Shown: positions 8,886 through 20,938, counted from the stretch's first letter. The stretch is 64,000 bases of DNA from Peribacillus asahii (GCF_004006295.1 NZ_CP026095.1:3582001-3646000), one strand, 5' to 3'. The notes: generated by a model from the letters alone, not told the origin. A program made the numbers and translations.

Positions 8886-10225
8886 TACCCATTTACTACT
8901 TGTTGAATTGGAAAATCTTTCATGACTGTTACGAATTGCCCTTCATTATATGGATAGCCGGCTTTCGTAATTTTCACTTTCACAATTTGTCCAACCATTT
9001 CTTCTGTTGCTTCAAACTGAACTTTTAAATAGTTGTCTGTATATCCTTCAAACAAGCCATTTTCTAGCTGTTCTTCAGGAATCACTTCAAGCACTTCTCC
9101 TTCAAACTGCGATGCATATTCTTTAGCTAGTTGATTCGAAAGCTCTATAAGACGATGTACTCGTTCATTTTTGATTTCTTCATCCACTTGATTATCCATT
9201 CTTGCTGCTGGAGTACCTGTTCGCTTTGAATACGGGAAAACGTGAAGCTCAGAAAATTTATGCTCTTTAATAAAGTTATATGTGTCCATAAACTCTTCTT
9301 CTGTTTCACCAGGGAAGCCTACAATGACATCGGATGTTACCGCAAGATTAGGTAAGGCCTTTTTTAGCTTTACTAAGCGGTCTGCAAAGAATTCCATTGT
9401 ATATTTACGTCTCATTCGTTTCAATACTGTATCAGAACCAGATTGAATCGGAATATGCAAATGGTTTACAACTTTTTTCGAATTCGCTAACACTTCAATT
9501 ACTTCATCTGTAATTTGACTTGCTTCAATAGAAGAAATACGAATACGTTTCAACCCTTCTACTTGTTCTTCTAATTCACGTAAAAGCATCGCCAAGTTAT
9601 AGTCTTTCATATCTTCACCATAACCGCCTGTATGAATCCCTGTTAAGACGATTTCTTTATACCCTGCCTCAACAAGCTGTTGTGCTTGATGAATAACTTC
9701 TTTTGGATCGCGTGAACGCATTAAACCGCGCGCCCAAGGAATAATACAAAATGTACAGAAGTTATTGCAGCCCTCTTGAATTTTCAGCGATGCACGTGTA
9801 CGATCTGTGAATGCTGGCACATCCAATTCTTCGTACACACGATTTTTCATAATATTACCGACTGCATTAATCGGCTCACGTTCTTCTTTGTATTGTTCAA
9901 TATAGTCAAGCATCTTCACACGATCTTGAGTACCTACTACAATATCTACACCTGGAATGGCCATAATTTCAGCTGGAGACGTTTGCGCATAACAGCCTGT
10001 TACAGCAATGACTGCGTCTGGATTTTTACGAACGGCGCGACGAATTACTTGGCGACTTTTCTTATCACCTGTATTCGTAACCGTACATGTGTTAATAACA
10101 TATACGTCTGCCATGCTTTCAAACTCAACCCGTTCATAACCTGCTGATTTAAATAATTGCCAAATGGCTTCTGTTTCATAATGGTTTACTTTACATCCTA
10201 ATGTATGAAAAGCGACCGAAGACAT
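8885..10225 (-). CDS. mtaB: tRNA t6A37 methylthiotransferase MtaB
   Basis: This 446-residue radical-SAM enzyme converts N6-threonylcarbamoyladenosine-37 to its 2-methylthio form in ANN-decoding tRNAs. The MTTase domain carries the three auxiliary-cluster cysteines (C11 in LGCKVN, C47 in NTCTVT, C78 in TGCYA). The radical-SAM motif CNNFCTFC follows (C153, C157, C160), and a TRAM-like domain ends the protein. This is the B. subtilis YqeV group. The ATG at 10225 has a GAGGTGATG site overlapping the end of rsmE; the longer frame reads into rsmE and is rejected. The five-base gap to rsmE implies co-transcription. Confidence 0.96.
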   Translation of the reverse strand: MSSVAFHTLGCKVNHYETEAIWQLFKSAGYERVEFESMADVYVINTCTVTNTGDKKSRQVIRRAVRKNPDAVIAVTGCYAQTSPAEIMAIPGVDIVVGTQDRVKMLDYIEQYKEEREPINAVGNIMKNRVYEELDVPAFTDRTRASLKIQEGCNNFCTFCIIPWARGLMRSRDPKEVIHQAQQLVEAGYKEIVLTGIHTGGYGEDMKDYNLAMLLRELEEQVEGLKRIRISSIEASQITDEVIEVLANSKKVVNHLHIPIQSGSDTVLKRMRRKYTMEFFADRLVKLKKALPNLAVTSDVIVGFPGETEEEFMDTYNFIKEHKFSELHVFPYSKRTGTPAARMDNQVDEEIKNERVHRLIELSNQLAKEYASQFEGEVLEVIPEEQLENGLFEGYTDNYLKVQFEATEEMVGQIVKVKITKAGYPYNEGQFVTVMKDFPIQQVVNG

Positions 10226-10230
10226 TTTCA

Positions 10231-10983
10231 TCACCTCAATAATTCTACATGATAAGAAACAGCAGCAAGAGCATACAATGGTGCTGTTTCTGTTCTTAAA
10301 ATTCTTGGACCTAAACCGCAAGCAGCAAATCCTGCCTCACTTAGCTTCTCTACTTCCTCTGTAGTCAATCCACCTTCAGGACCGAAAACAAAAAGAATAG
10401 ACTGTCCTCGTTTTGCTTCCGTTAATACTTTCGCAAGCCTGGCTGTTTCACCACGTTTGGCTTCTTCTTCAAAAGCAATAAGTTTGTAATCAAAGTTTTT
10501 CGCATACTGAATCAATTGCGAAACTGTCATTTGTTCTTTGACAGCAGGCAATACAGAGCGATGTGACTGTTCTGCTGCTTCTTTCGCAATCTTTTGCAAG
10601 CGTTCAATTTTTTTACTAGCCTTTTTGCTGTCCCATTTTACCACTGAACGAGCCGCAATAAAAGGGATAAACTCTAGGGCACCTAATTCGGTTCCTTTTT
10701 GAACAATATAGTCTAGCTTATCCCCTTTTGGCAGACCGCTCGCGATGGTTACGTGAACTGGTAATTCCTTTTCTTCATTCTTCCATTCTATAACAGCTCC
10801 AACTACTGCATCATTGGTAATTTCTGAAATTTTCGCAATAGCTGTTTGTCCATCTTTATTGACAACGATAATTTCTGCACCAGGCTCCATTCGCATAACT
10901 CGTGTAATATGATGATAATCATCACCTGTAATCCTAATGTTCTGCTCATTAACTTGTTTATTTTCAAGGAAATATCGCTGCAC
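10231..10983 (-). CDS. rsmE: 16S rRNA m3U1498 methyltransferase RsmE
   Basis: This 250-residue SPOUT-class methyltransferase modifies uridine 1498 of 16S rRNA using S-adenosylmethionine. The N-terminal PUA-like domain (GDDYHHITRVMRM) and the C-terminal trefoil-knot motifs FVFGPEGGLTTEEVEKLSEA and GLGPRILRTETA are all present. It starts with GTG at 10983, nine bases after GAGG. It precedes mtaB and follows prmA with a hairpin in between. Confidence 0.96.
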   Translation of the reverse strand: MQRYFLENKQVNEQNIRITGDDYHHITRVMRMEPGAEIIVVNKDGQTAIAKISEITNDAVVGAVIEWKNEEKELPVHVTIASGLPKGDKLDYIVQKGTELGALEFIPFIAARSVVKWDSKKASKKIERLQKIAKEAAEQSHRSVLPAVKEQMTVSQLIQYAKNFDYKLIAFEEEAKRGETARLAKVLTEAKRGQSILFVFGPEGGLTTEEVEKLSEAGFAACGLGPRILRTETAPLYALAAVSYHVELLR

Positions 10984-11006
10984 ACTTCAACACCTCTAAC
11001 CCTTAA

Positions 11007-11030
11007 GAAAATGGCGCTGTTACAGCGCCA
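11007..11030 (-). terminator. Terminator-like hairpin between prmA and rsmE
   Basis: On the minus strand TGGCGCT and AGCGCCA pair around GTAAC and are followed by TTTTCTT. It lies 11-34 nt past the prmA stop. It may attenuate rather than end transcription, because the downstream genes face the same way. Confidence 0.7.
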
Positions 11031-11040
11031 CTTCCTCATA

Positions 11041-11982
11041 TTATGCATTTCTTTTGGCAATAATTGCAACCCAGTCTTCCATTTGAATCGTTTCTTCAAT
11101 CGTAAAACCTGATGCTACAATCGCTGCTTTTACATCATCTTTCTTAGGTTGAATAATTCCAGAAGCAACGAAATAACCGCCCGGCTTTACAACTTTTGCT
11201 ACATCATCCGTAAAACGCATAATGACTTCTGCTAAAATATTGGCAACGACAATATCCGCTTGTTCCTCTACTCCATCCAATAAATTGCCTTGTGAAACAT
11301 GTACACGCTCTTGCACTTTATTTAATTTCACATTAATATTCGCAGAGCGAACCGCTACCTCATCTAAATCAAGTGCCTGAACTTGTTTAGCTTCTAATAA
11401 TGCCGCAGCAATACTCAATACACCTGAACCTGTTCCAACATCAACTACTAAATCGCCTTTTTGCACCGTCCGCTCTAACGCTTGAATACACATAACCGTT
11501 GTTGGGTGCGTACCTGTACCAAAAGCCATACCAGGGTCTAGTTCGATAATGAGCTCATCACTGCTGACTGGTTCATATTCTTCCCACGTTGGAACAATCG
11601 TAAAACGTTCTGAAATTTTAACCGGATTATAGTACTTTTTCCAAGCCGTTGCCCATTCTTCTTCATTTACTTCACTAATAGAAACCGCATTTCGACCAAG
11701 GTCGATATCAAATAAAAGCAAGTTATTAATCGCTAATTTAATCTCTTCAACTGTTTCACCTAAAAAGCTATTGACCGGCAAGTATGCTTTTACAAGCACA
11801 CCTTCATCCGGATAATCAGCTGGATTCAGCTGGTAGATTTCACCAAAGACATTTTCCCGTTCTTTGATTAATTCTAGAGGATCTTCAATGACAACACCGC
11901 TTGCACCTGCCTCATGAAGAATATTCGAAACAGGTTCAACCGCTTCATTTGTTGTATGGATTGCAATTTCCGACCACTTCAT
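11041..11982 (-). CDS. prmA: Ribosomal protein L11 methyltransferase
   Basis: This 313-residue enzyme trimethylates ribosomal protein L11. It has the N-terminal substrate-recognition domain ([20 protein letters not shown]) and a Rossmann methyltransferase domain with [14 protein letters not shown] and [15 protein letters not shown] (SAM loop), followed by VANILAEVI. The ATG at 11982 is chosen with a GGGAG site nine bases away; an in-frame TTG three codons earlier is possible. It lies 21 nt after dnaJ, as in the B. subtilis heat-shock operon (yqeT). Confidence 0.96.
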   Translation of the reverse strand: MKWSEIAIHTTNEAVEPVSNILHEAGASGVVIEDPLELIKERENVFGEIYQLNPADYPDEGVLVKAYLPVNSFLGETVEEIKLAINNLLLFDIDLGRNAVSISEVNEEEWATAWKKYYNPVKISERFTIVPTWEEYEPVSSDELIIELDPGMAFGTGTHPTTVMCIQALERTVQKGDLVVDVGTGSGVLSIAAALLEAKQVQALDLDEVAVRSANINVKLNKVQERVHVSQGNLLDGVEEQADIVVANILAEVIMRFTDDVAKVVKPGGYFVASGIIQPKKDDVKAAIVASGFTIEETIQMEDWVAIIAKRNA

Positions 11983-12003
11983 ATCTACCAACTCCCAATT
12001 CTA

Positions 12004-13131
12004 TTACTCGCCTTTAAGGGCCCTTTTTAATTTTGAAAAGAAACCATCTTCTTGTTCATCTGGTGATTCACCGCTAATTTCGGAAAATTCACGAAGAAGC
12101 TGCTTTTGTTTTTCTGTTAATTTTTTCGGTGTTACGACCAGGATGACCACATGTTGATCGCCTTGCCCATACCCTCTTACATTTGAAACACCTTTTCCTT
12201 TTAAACGGAAACGAGTTCCTGTTTGTGTGCCTGCTGGAACTTTCAATTTCACCTTACCATGTAAAGTCGGTACTTCTATTTCATCACCTAATGCAGCTTG
12301 TGCGAATGTAATTGGCATTTCGCAGTAAATATCGTCCCCATCGCGCTCAAAAAATTCATGATCTCGAACATGGAAGACAACATATAAATCACCCGCTGGA
12401 CCGCCGTTAACACCTGGCTCCCCTTGGCCTGATACGCGAAGTTGTTGACCATCATCGATTCCTGCCGGCACTTTAACTTGAATTTTTTTACGTTTTTTAA
12501 TTTTACCTATTCCGCTGCACGTCGTACATTTATTAGGAATATGTTTACCTGTTCCTCTACACACGTTACATGTTCGACGATTCACAACACGGCCAAAAGC
12601 AGTGTTTTGTTCTACATTAATTTGACCTGAGCCATGACATTGTGAACATGTCTCAACTTTCGTTCCTGGTTTAGCCCCCGTACCGCTACATGTACCGCAG
12701 TTTTCTTCACGTGGAATTTCGATTTCCGTTTCTTTACCAAAAGCCGCTTCCTCGAAAGATAACGTCATCGTATATTGTAAATCGGCTCCTTGACGTGGAG
12801 CGTTAGGGTCACGTCGACGTCCGCCACCACCGCCAAAAAACGTGCTAAAAATATCTTCAAACCCGCCGAAACCACCAAAATCTTGGCCTCCAAACCCACC
12901 AAAGCCTTGATTAGGATCCGTATGACCAAATTGGTCATAATGCGCTTTTTTCTGTTCATCGCTTAATACTTCATAAGCTTCCTTAATTTCCTTAAACTTA
13001 TCCGCCGCATCTGGTTCCTTATTAATATCAGGATGATATTGTTTGGAGAGTTTTCGATACGCTTTTTTAATTTCGTCTTTCGATGCGCTTTTGGAAACAC
13101 CAAGCACCTCGTAGTAATCGCGTTTACTCAT
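12004..13131 (-). CDS. dnaJ: Co-chaperone DnaJ (Hsp40)
   Basis: This 375-residue type I J-protein stimulates DnaK ATPase and presents unfolded clients. The J domain carries HPD at 33-35 and is followed by a Gly/Phe-rich linker ([18 protein letters not shown]). Four zinc motifs follow ([32 protein letters not shown]), then the C-terminal client domains. It is separated from dnaK by 436 nt holding a terminator and a tandem repeat, so it probably depends on read-through or its own promoter. Confidence 0.98.
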   Translation of the reverse strand: MSKRDYYEVLGVSKSASKDEIKKAYRKLSKQYHPDINKEPDAADKFKEIKEAYEVLSDEQKKAHYDQFGHTDPNQGFGGFGGQDFGGFGGFEDIFSTFFGGGGGRRRDPNAPRQGADLQYTMTLSFEEAAFGKETEIEIPREENCGTCSGTGAKPGTKVETCSQCHGSGQINVEQNTAFGRVVNRRTCNVCRGTGKHIPNKCTTCSGIGKIKKRKKIQVKVPAGIDDGQQLRVSGQGEPGVNGGPAGDLYVVFHVRDHEFFERDGDDIYCEMPITFAQAALGDEIEVPTLHGKVKLKVPAGTQTGTRFRLKGKGVSNVRGYGQGDQHVVILVVTPKKLTEKQKQLLREFSEISGESPDEQEDGFFSKLKRALKGE

Positions 13132-13194
13132 AGTTTATCCACTCCCGATTCGTTTCACATAAATTTTATATTATCACTGATTCAAGCTGTAAAG

Positions 13195-13464
13195 CAATAA
13201 GAAAAGCATAGGTGGCTCGAACAGCTCGTGAAGAAAATAGGAAGAGGCCCATAAAGGCGTTCTTTGCCTTTTGGTGGCTCTTATCTTTTTCACAGCGAGC
13301 TAGCCACCGGAGCTAGACAATAAGAAAAGTGTAACCGGCTTGGTCAGCTCACGAAGAAAATAGGAAGAGGCCCATAAAGGCGTTCTTTGCCTTTTGGTGA
13401 CTCTTATCTTTTTCACAGTGAGCTAGGCCGGTGAAGCTAGACAATAAGAAAAGCATAGGGTGCC
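13195..13464 (-). repeat. Tandem copies of a dispersed hairpin repeat between dnaK and dnaJ
   Basis: Two near-identical units lie head to tail (13195-13317 and 13318-13441), each beginning CAATAAGAAAAG and ending AGCTAGA. A third copy breaks off after about 23 nt. Each unit folds into one long hairpin with an inner arm around ATAAAGGCGTTCTTTGCCTTT. Outer stems differ but stay paired: GGTGG/CCACC with AGCTCG/CGAGCT in unit 1, ACCGG/CCGGT with AGCTCA/TGAGCT in unit 2. Related copies lie at 22235-22353 and 25205-25248. The strand given is arbitrary, because the unit is close to palindromic. Confidence 0.8.
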
Positions 13465-13482
13465 TCATTCACTTTTCCGATT

Positions 13483-13516
13483 CAAAAAAAGCCAAAGTCA
13501 AGAAAACCTGACTTTG
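13483..13516 (-). terminator. Terminator after dnaK
   Basis: On the minus strand CAAAGTCA and TGACTTTG pair around GGTTTTCT and are followed by GGCTTTTTTTG. It is 52 nt past the dnaK stop. B. subtilis also has a hairpin between dnaK and dnaJ. Confidence 0.8.
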
Positions 13517-13567
13517 ACTTTTTTCGTACACTTAGGCAAATAATACATCGCCTTTAGTAAAGCTTAA

Positions 13568-15412
<1,845 letters not shown>

Positions 15413-15429
15413 CTACTATATGTAAGCGT

Positions 15430-16011
15430 TTATTCGTTTACTTTTACCATCGCTGGACGAATGACGCGGTCTTTCAGTTTATATCCTTTTTGGAACTCTT
15501 CTACAACAATATTAGAACCAAAGTTTTCATCCTGAACTTGCATAACAGCTTGGTGTAAGTGTGGATCAAACTCTTGACCGACAGCTTCAATCGCCTCAAC
15601 GCCTTCTTTTTTCAACGCTTCAACAATTCCGTTATAAATCATTTCTACACCTTGAAGTAAAGACTTTGTTTGTTCATTGTCTGCTTCAATTTTTGTCGCT
15701 CTTTCAAAGTTATCAAGAGCTTGCAGTAAATCTGTAGCAAGACTTTGAACTCTATATTTTTGAGCCGCTTCCATATCTAACTTGGCACGACGGCGTGAAT
15801 TATCAAAATCCGCTTGAAGACGAAGATAACGGTTATCCATTTCTTCGATCTTAGCTTCTAGTTCAGCGATTTTTTGTTGTGCAGCTTGAAGTTCATCTAC
15901 TTCCGTTTCCTCAGAAGTTTGTTCTGCCTCTTCAGCAAAAACCTCCTCAACGACTGTTTCTTCAGCTGTTTCCTTTTCTATCGTTTGCTCATTATTTTTG
16001 TTTTCTGTCAC
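15430..16011 (-). CDS. grpE: Nucleotide exchange factor GrpE
   Basis: This 193-residue GrpE releases ADP from DnaK. A disordered, Glu-rich N-terminus is followed by a long dimerisation coiled coil ([20 protein letters not shown], then NSRRRA) and the beta domain ([20 protein letters not shown]). GTG at 16011 is taken as start because AGGGAGGTG lies six bases before it; the longer frame upstream has no ribosome binding site and lies in the hrcA gap. The length suits Bacillus GrpE (about 187). Confidence 0.96.
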   Translation of the reverse strand: MTENKNNEQTIEKETAEETVVEEVFAEEAEQTSEETEVDELQAAQQKIAELEAKIEEMDNRYLRLQADFDNSRRRAKLDMEAAQKYRVQSLATDLLQALDNFERATKIEADNEQTKSLLQGVEMIYNGIVEALKKEGVEAIEAVGQEFDPHLHQAVMQVQDENFGSNIVVEEFQKGYKLKDRVIRPAMVKVNE

Positions 16012-16106
16012 AAATTTCACCTCCCTAAAAGAGTATTTACATGTTTCAAATCGCGCAATCATAGAGGGCACAAATCCCCTCTTGCCCTCTATCAATATTG
16101 CCGTTG

Positions 16107-17138
16107 TTATGGTTTTTGATACAACTTTGTAAGCAAAGCAGTTAAATCAGTAGAAAACGTAGATAGCAAGGATATGACCCTCGAATATTCCATTCGTGTC
16201 GGCCCTAAAATAGCCAAAGTACCTACTTGATCCGCTCCAATGGAATAAGTTGCTGTAATTAAGCTACAATCCTCAAGAGCCGATATTTGATTCTCACGTC
16301 CAATTTTAACATTAATGCCTGCCGGGTTTTGTTTAATCAACTCGTAAAACCCTTGTTCTTGCTCAATCATCGACATCAACGAATGAATTTTATGAATATC
16401 ATGGAATTCTGGCTGTCGAAACATATTCGTTTTCCCGCCGAAAAATAACTTTTCAGGCTTTGTCGATGTTAAAGACTCCGCAAGGGTAGATACAAGTGCT
16501 CCGTAGTTACGAATATGTTGACTTAGCAAAACAGCCACTTCTTTATAAATCTTATCTTTTAAATCAGACATAGAAGCACCTGTTAAACGATCATTCAAAA
16601 TATTAACCATTTTCTCGATTTCACTCATATCAATCGATGATGGTAAAGTAATTAACTGATTTTCAACATGCCCTGTATCTGTAATAATAATTGCAATAGC
16701 TGTTTCTGAATTCAAAGGAACAATTTCGATTTTTTTAAGCCTATGATCCTTTACTTTCGGACCGAGAACAATGGCCGTATAATTCGTCAATTCAGAAAGA
16801 ATCTTCGCCGCTTTTTGAACGACCTTTTCCAGCTCATAAATACGCCCAGCATAAACAGACTTTAACAACTGCATCTCATTTTTCTTTAACGCTTGAGGTG
16901 AAAGCAGGTGATCCACATAGTAACGGTACCCTAATTCAGATGGCACACGCCCTGAAGACGTATGTGTTTTTTCTATAAATCCTAGTTCCTCAAGGTCGGA
17001 CATCTCATTACGAATCGTCGCTGAGCTAAAAGAAATTTCTTCTTTTTTCGACAAACTTCGCGACCCAACTGGTTGCGCAGATTGGATAAAATCTTCGATA
17101 ATTACTTGTAAAATTAATAATTGACGATCAGTTAGCAT
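16107..17138 (-). CDS. hrcA: Heat-inducible transcription repressor HrcA
   Basis: The 343-residue repressor binds CIRCE and represses the class I heat-shock genes. Its GroEL-dependent folding couples repression to chaperone supply. The N-terminal winged helix reads [20 protein letters not shown], then [16 protein letters not shown] and [22 protein letters not shown]-like domain and an insertion domain follow. GAGGTGATC precedes the ATG. As first gene of the operon, directly under a CIRCE element, it is autoregulated. Confidence 0.98.
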   Translation of the reverse strand: MLTDRQLLILQVIIEDFIQSAQPVGSRSLSKKEEISFSSATIRNEMSDLEELGFIEKTHTSSGRVPSELGYRYYVDHLLSPQALKKNEMQLLKSVYAGRIYELEKVVQKAAKILSELTNYTAIVLGPKVKDHRLKKIEIVPLNSETAIAIIITDTGHVENQLITLPSSIDMSEIEKMVNILNDRLTGASMSDLKDKIYKEVAVLLSQHIRNYGALVSTLAESLTSTKPEKLFFGGKTNMFRQPEFHDIHKIHSLMSMIEQEQGFYELIKQNPAGINVKIGRENQISALEDCSLITATYSIGADQVGTLAILGPTRMEYSRVISLLSTFSTDLTALLTKLYQKP

Positions 17139-17153
17139 ATATGATCACCTCTG

Positions 17154-17180
17154 TTAGCACTCTACATCAATGAGTGCTAA
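17154..17180 (-). promoter_or_regulatory. CIRCE operator of the hrcA-grpE-dnaK operon
   Basis: TTAGCACTC (17154-17162), nine bases, GAGTGCTAA (17172-17180): a perfect match to the CIRCE consensus bound by HrcA. It lies between the promoter and the hrcA start, where it can block transcription and also form an mRNA hairpin. Confidence 0.98.
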
Positions 17181-17189
17181 TATATTAAT

Positions 17190-17218
17190 AAATTATCAAA
17201 TGAAGCTATTGATGTCAA
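17190..17218 (-). promoter_or_regulatory. Sigma-A promoter of the hrcA operon
   Basis: On the minus strand TTGACA (17213-17218), a 17-nt spacer and TAATTT (17190-17195) give a good vegetative promoter. The -10 lies just upstream of CIRCE, so the operator overlaps the start of transcription. Confidence 0.75.
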
Positions 17219-17251
17219 CGAAAAAAACCGTTTAGAGCGAGATAAATTCGA

Positions 17252-18403
17252 TTAGGAATTTTCAACAATTCCTAAAAAAGCCTGGAATACTTCATTCCCA
17301 AGTAACCTGCCTTGTTTCGTCAACCGGACGAAGCCATCCTCAATAGTGAGCAGCCCTTTCTCCACTTGCTGTTTAAGGGGTTGCGAGAAAACCTCTTCCA
17401 TTTCGACAAAATACTTCTCTTTAAATGGTTCAAGTGCAACACCTTCTGTTTTTCTTAATCCTAAAAACATTTCCTCTTCCATTTGTTCACCTAATGAAAC
17501 CAGATGCTCCTCTAAAACAGGAAGCTTACCTGCTTGAAGGGGTGTTATATACTTCTTCAATGGACCGTAATTGGCTATCCTTTTTCCTTGCGTATATCCA
17601 TGTGCACCCGCACCAATCCCGTAGTATTCAGCATTATTCCAATAGGTTAAATTATGCTGACTTTCAAAACCAGTTTTAGCAAAATTGCTAATTTCATATT
17701 GATGCAATCCATGACGTTCCATCACTTCCATCACTCGCTCATACATGGATGCCTCAAGTTCCTGCGGAGGCAGATTTAACCTCCCTTTTTGCATTAGATT
17801 ATAGAAAACCGTCTTGGGTTCAACAATTAAGGAATAGCTAGAATAATGAGGTAGATCAAGAGCTAACGCTCGGTTCAGCGTATCTTGAAAATCTTCCATC
17901 GTTTGTCCCGGCAATCCATAAATTAAATCGATACTAATATTCGAGAATCCCACTTTTTGAGCAAGTTCAATCGTTTCATACACATCAGCAGCACGATGTG
18001 TACGACCAATTTTCTGCAATAGTTGATCATTGAAGCTTTGCACCCCAAAACTGAGACGATTCACTCCAGCGTTATATAAAATCTCCAACTTCTCTCTTGA
18101 TAAATCTCCAGGGTTTGCTTCAAATGTATATTCTCCAAATTGTTTGTTTAGCGGCAGCATCTCATCAATCGTTTCACAAAGAATCGCTAGTTGTTTTTCG
18201 TTAAGCGACGTCGGGGTACCTCCACCAACAAAAATCGTCTTTAATTCATCTGTAGGATATGCCGCAAGCTGAAACCTCATTTCTTCCTTTAACATCTGTA
18301 TATATTCATCTACCGGCTGACCTTGTAAAAACACTTTATTAAAGTCGCAGTAGTGGCATATATGCTCACAAAACGGAATATGAATATAAGCACTCTTAAT
18401 CAT
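17252..18403 (-). CDS. hemW: Radical-SAM heme chaperone HemW
   Basis: This 383-residue protein has the CX3CX2C motif C12-E-H-I-C16-H-Y-C19 at its very N-terminus, GGGTPTSL and the HemN-like C-terminal domain. It is the HemW (YqeR) group, a heme-binding chaperone proposed to insert heme into respiratory enzymes, and not the oxygen-independent coproporphyrinogen oxidase HemN. The ATG at 18403 begins MIKSAYIHIPFC, the normal family start; the longer frame runs through the terminator upstream. Only a weak AAAGGTAG site is visible. Confidence 0.93.
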   Translation of the reverse strand: MIKSAYIHIPFCEHICHYCDFNKVFLQGQPVDEYIQMLKEEMRFQLAAYPTDELKTIFVGGGTPTSLNEKQLAILCETIDEMLPLNKQFGEYTFEANPGDLSREKLEILYNAGVNRLSFGVQSFNDQLLQKIGRTHRAADVYETIELAQKVGFSNISIDLIYGLPGQTMEDFQDTLNRALALDLPHYSSYSLIVEPKTVFYNLMQKGRLNLPPQELEASMYERVMEVMERHGLHQYEISNFAKTGFESQHNLTYWNNAEYYGIGAGAHGYTQGKRIANYGPLKKYITPLQAGKLPVLEEHLVSLGEQMEEEMFLGLRKTEGVALEPFKEKYFVEMEEVFSQPLKQQVEKGLLTIEDGFVRLTKQGRLLGNEVFQAFLGIVENS

Positions 18404-18429
18404 TATGTTCACTACCTTTATCATGTTCG

Positions 18430-18475
18430 GATAGAAAAAAGAGGCTAGAACCGAATCTATCCTCTTTTTTCTATC
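18430..18475 (-). terminator. Strong inverted repeat between lepA and hemW
   Basis: GATAGAAAAAAGAGG (18430-18444) and CCTCTTTTTTCTATC (18461-18475) are perfect 15-bp arms with a 16-nt loop, starting seven bases past the lepA stop and ending 27 nt before the hemW start. The stem itself supplies A/U tracts. Confidence 0.75.
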
Positions 18476-18481
18476 TATCAT

Positions 18482-20317
18482 TTATTTTTTTGGAGTTGTA
18501 TCATCCATTTTTAATACAGCCATGAAGGCTTCTTGCGGTACTTCAACAGAACCTACTTGCTTCATCCGCTTTTTACCTTCTTTTTGCTTTTCTAACAATT
18601 TACGCTTACGGGAAATATCCCCACCGTAACATTTCGCCAATACGTTTTTACGCATCGCACTAATTGTTGAACGGGCAATGATTTTTTGTCCAATTGCCGC
18701 TTGAATCGGCACTTCAAATTGCTGTCTTGGAATTAACGTTTTCAGCTTATCTACAATGACCTTACCGCGTTCATACGCAAAATCTTTATGCACGATAAAG
18801 CTTAGAGCATCGACTGTTTCACCATTTAATAAAATATCCATCTTCACAAGCTTCGAAGGCTGATAACCAATTAATTCATAGTCAAATGACGCATACCCTC
18901 TTGTGTTCGACTTCAATTGATCGAAAAAGTCATAGACGATTTCCGATAGTGGAATTTCATAATGAATGCTCACACGTGTTTCGTCAATGTATTGCATATC
19001 AATGAAATTTCCTCGTTTGTTTTGACAAATCTCCATAATAGCTCCTACAAACTCTGTCGGTGCCATCATCGTAGCTTTCACGTACGGTTCTTCCACACGC
19101 TCGATTTTCTGAGGATCTGGCATATTAGAAGGATTATCCACTTTCACCAGTGTACCATCCGTTTTGATAACATCGTAAATAACACTTGGTGCTGTTGTAA
19201 TCAAATCGATTTTGAATTCACGTTCAATTCGCTCTTGGATAATCTCCATATGAAGAAGCCCTAGGAAACCACAGCGGAAGCCGAAACCTAACGCTTGTGA
19301 TGTCTCTGGTTCGAACTGCAGCGCTGAATCATTTAATTCTAATTTTTCTAGTGCATCACGTAAATCATTAAATTTCGATGCATCAATTGGATATAAACCA
19401 CAATATACCATCGGATTCATTTTACGGTAGCCAGCTAAAGGCTCACTCGCTGGATTCTTCGCACTTGTAATTGTATCCCCGACTGTTGTGTCACTCACAT
19501 TTTTAATCGAAGCGGTTAAAAACCCTACATCCCCAACGTTTAACTCATCAAGAAGCTGAGCTTTAGGATTGAATACACCGACTTCTGTTACGTCAAACTC
19601 TTTTCCTGTAGACATCATTTTAATTTTATCGCCCACTTTAACAGAGCCTTCAACAACTCGAATATAGGCAACAACCCCACGATACGCATCGAATAACGAG
19701 TCAAAAATAAGCGCCTTTAACGGAGCATCAGGATCGCCTTGTGGCGGTGGAACTAATTCAACAACTTGCTCTAAAATATCTTCAATTCCGATACCTGCTT
19801 TTGCCGAAGCTAGTACCGCATTAGAAGCGTCTAAACCAATCACTTCTTCAATTTCATTACGAACTCGCTCTGGGTCAGCACTTGGTAAATCAATTTTATT
19901 AATAATCGGAAGGATTTCAAGGTTATTATCGAGCGCCAAATATACATTCGCTAACGTTTGCGCTTCAATTCCCTGAGCCGCATCCACAACAAGAATCGCC
20001 CCTTCACAGGCAGCTAGGCTTCGCGATACCTCATAGGTGAAATCGACATGTCCCGGTGTATCAATTAGATGGAAAATATACTCTTCGCCATCTTTTGCTC
20101 TATATTTTAATTGAACAGCATTCAATTTAATCGTAATTCCCCGTTCACGCTCTAAATCCATAGAATCTAGCAACTGATTCTTCATCTCGCGTTGCTGCAA
20201 TGCGTTCGTTTTTTCTAAAATACGATCCGCCAAAGTTGATTTACCATGGTCAATGTGAGCAATGATGGAAAAGTTACGAATTTTCGATTGTCTTTTTAAT
20301 TTCTCTTCTCTATTCAT
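18482..20317 (-). CDS. lepA: Elongation factor 4 (LepA)
   Basis: This 611-residue translational GTPase acts on the ribosome, favouring back-translocation or initiation fidelity depending on the study. It shows G1 [15 protein letters not shown]3 DTPGHVDF, G4 [11 protein letters not shown] and SAKAG, then EF-G-like domains and the LepA-specific C-terminal domain ([19 protein letters not shown]). The length is typical. It heads the lepA-hemW segment. GTPases EF-G and TypA are excluded by the C-terminal domain. Confidence 0.98.
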   Translation of the reverse strand: MNREEKLKRQSKIRNFSIIAHIDHGKSTLADRILEKTNALQQREMKNQLLDSMDLERERGITIKLNAVQLKYRAKDGEEYIFHLIDTPGHVDFTYEVSRSLAACEGAILVVDAAQGIEAQTLANVYLALDNNLEILPIINKIDLPSADPERVRNEIEEVIGLDASNAVLASAKAGIGIEDILEQVVELVPPPQGDPDAPLKALIFDSLFDAYRGVVAYIRVVEGSVKVGDKIKMMSTGKEFDVTEVGVFNPKAQLLDELNVGDVGFLTASIKNVSDTTVGDTITSAKNPASEPLAGYRKMNPMVYCGLYPIDASKFNDLRDALEKLELNDSALQFEPETSQALGFGFRCGFLGLLHMEIIQERIEREFKIDLITTAPSVIYDVIKTDGTLVKVDNPSNMPDPQKIERVEEPYVKATMMAPTEFVGAIMEICQNKRGNFIDMQYIDETRVSIHYEIPLSEIVYDFFDQLKSNTRGYASFDYELIGYQPSKLVKMDILLNGETVDALSFIVHKDFAYERGKVIVDKLKTLIPRQQFEVPIQAAIGQKIIARSTISAMRKNVLAKCYGGDISRKRKLLEKQKEGKKRMKQVGSVEVPQEAFMAVLKMDDTTPKK

Positions 20318-20510
20318 AACGTTTCACTCCTACTTATCGACACAATACACTAATTTTAATTATATCAATAGAAAATGCAAGATTCAATAAAAGAGTGACA
20401 ACAACTCCTCTTCTTGAAGAAATTTGTCGAGTTGCTAATAAAATCCCCCTTTACCTCTAAATAAATCTGTGTAATAGAACATGGTGAATTTAAAATATAA
20501 TAAAGTCATT

Positions 20511-20552
20511 AAAAAAAGCCGAACTCAACATGGGGGATTGTTGAATTCAGCT
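20511..20552 (-). terminator. Terminator after yqxA
   Basis: On the minus strand AGCTGAATTCAAC pairs with GTTGAGTTCGGCT (with G-U pairs) and is followed by TTTTTTT. It closes the gpr-spoIIP-yqxA segment before lepA. The rest of the 297-nt yqxA-lepA gap shows no ORF; the lepA promoter should lie in it, but no clear consensus was found. Confidence 0.85.
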
Positions 20553-20614
20553 TGAATCTCTACAGTTTATGCGGAATGCTCGTTTTTTAGATATCATTTT
20601 CTTTTTATGCTCCC

Positions 20615-20938
20615 TTACAGCAAATCGATTATGCTGTTTACAAAACTTGTTAAAGCGTCTCCAAGCTTTTTGCCAATTGTAGAAAAAACATTATAAGCTT
20701 TCATTTCTTCTAATCGTTCCTTTTTCTTTTCTAAATCATGACTTGTTACTTTCTCACCAAGAACCGACGCCTCCATCTCACCTTGGTCGGATTGATTTAC
20801 TTCAAAAGCACTTGCCAACGCAGGATCATCGTATCCTTTCATTTTCTTAATCCCATCGTTTGCTGTCTGCATGCCAATTAGGACACCTAAAAATAAGACA
20901 AGTAGAACAAACGTACATTTTAATGTAAATCGAACCAT
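20615..20938 (-). CDS. yqxA: YqxA family protein (DUF3679)
   Basis: This 107-residue protein has one N-terminal transmembrane helix (CTFVLLVLFLGVLIGMQTAN) followed by the family motif GIKKMKGYDDP and an amphipathic helical tail ending TSFVNSIIDLL. It occupies the yqxA position between spoIIP and lepA and carries the DUF3679 signature. It is probably a sporulation-associated membrane protein exposed outside the membrane; the function is unknown. It starts 18 nt after spoIIP, with GGAGC upstream. Confidence 0.88.
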   Translation of the reverse strand: MVRFTLKCTFVLLVLFLGVLIGMQTANDGIKKMKGYDDPALASAFEVNQSDQGEMEASVLGEKVTSHDLEKKKERLEEMKAYNVFSTIGKKLGDALTSFVNSIIDLL

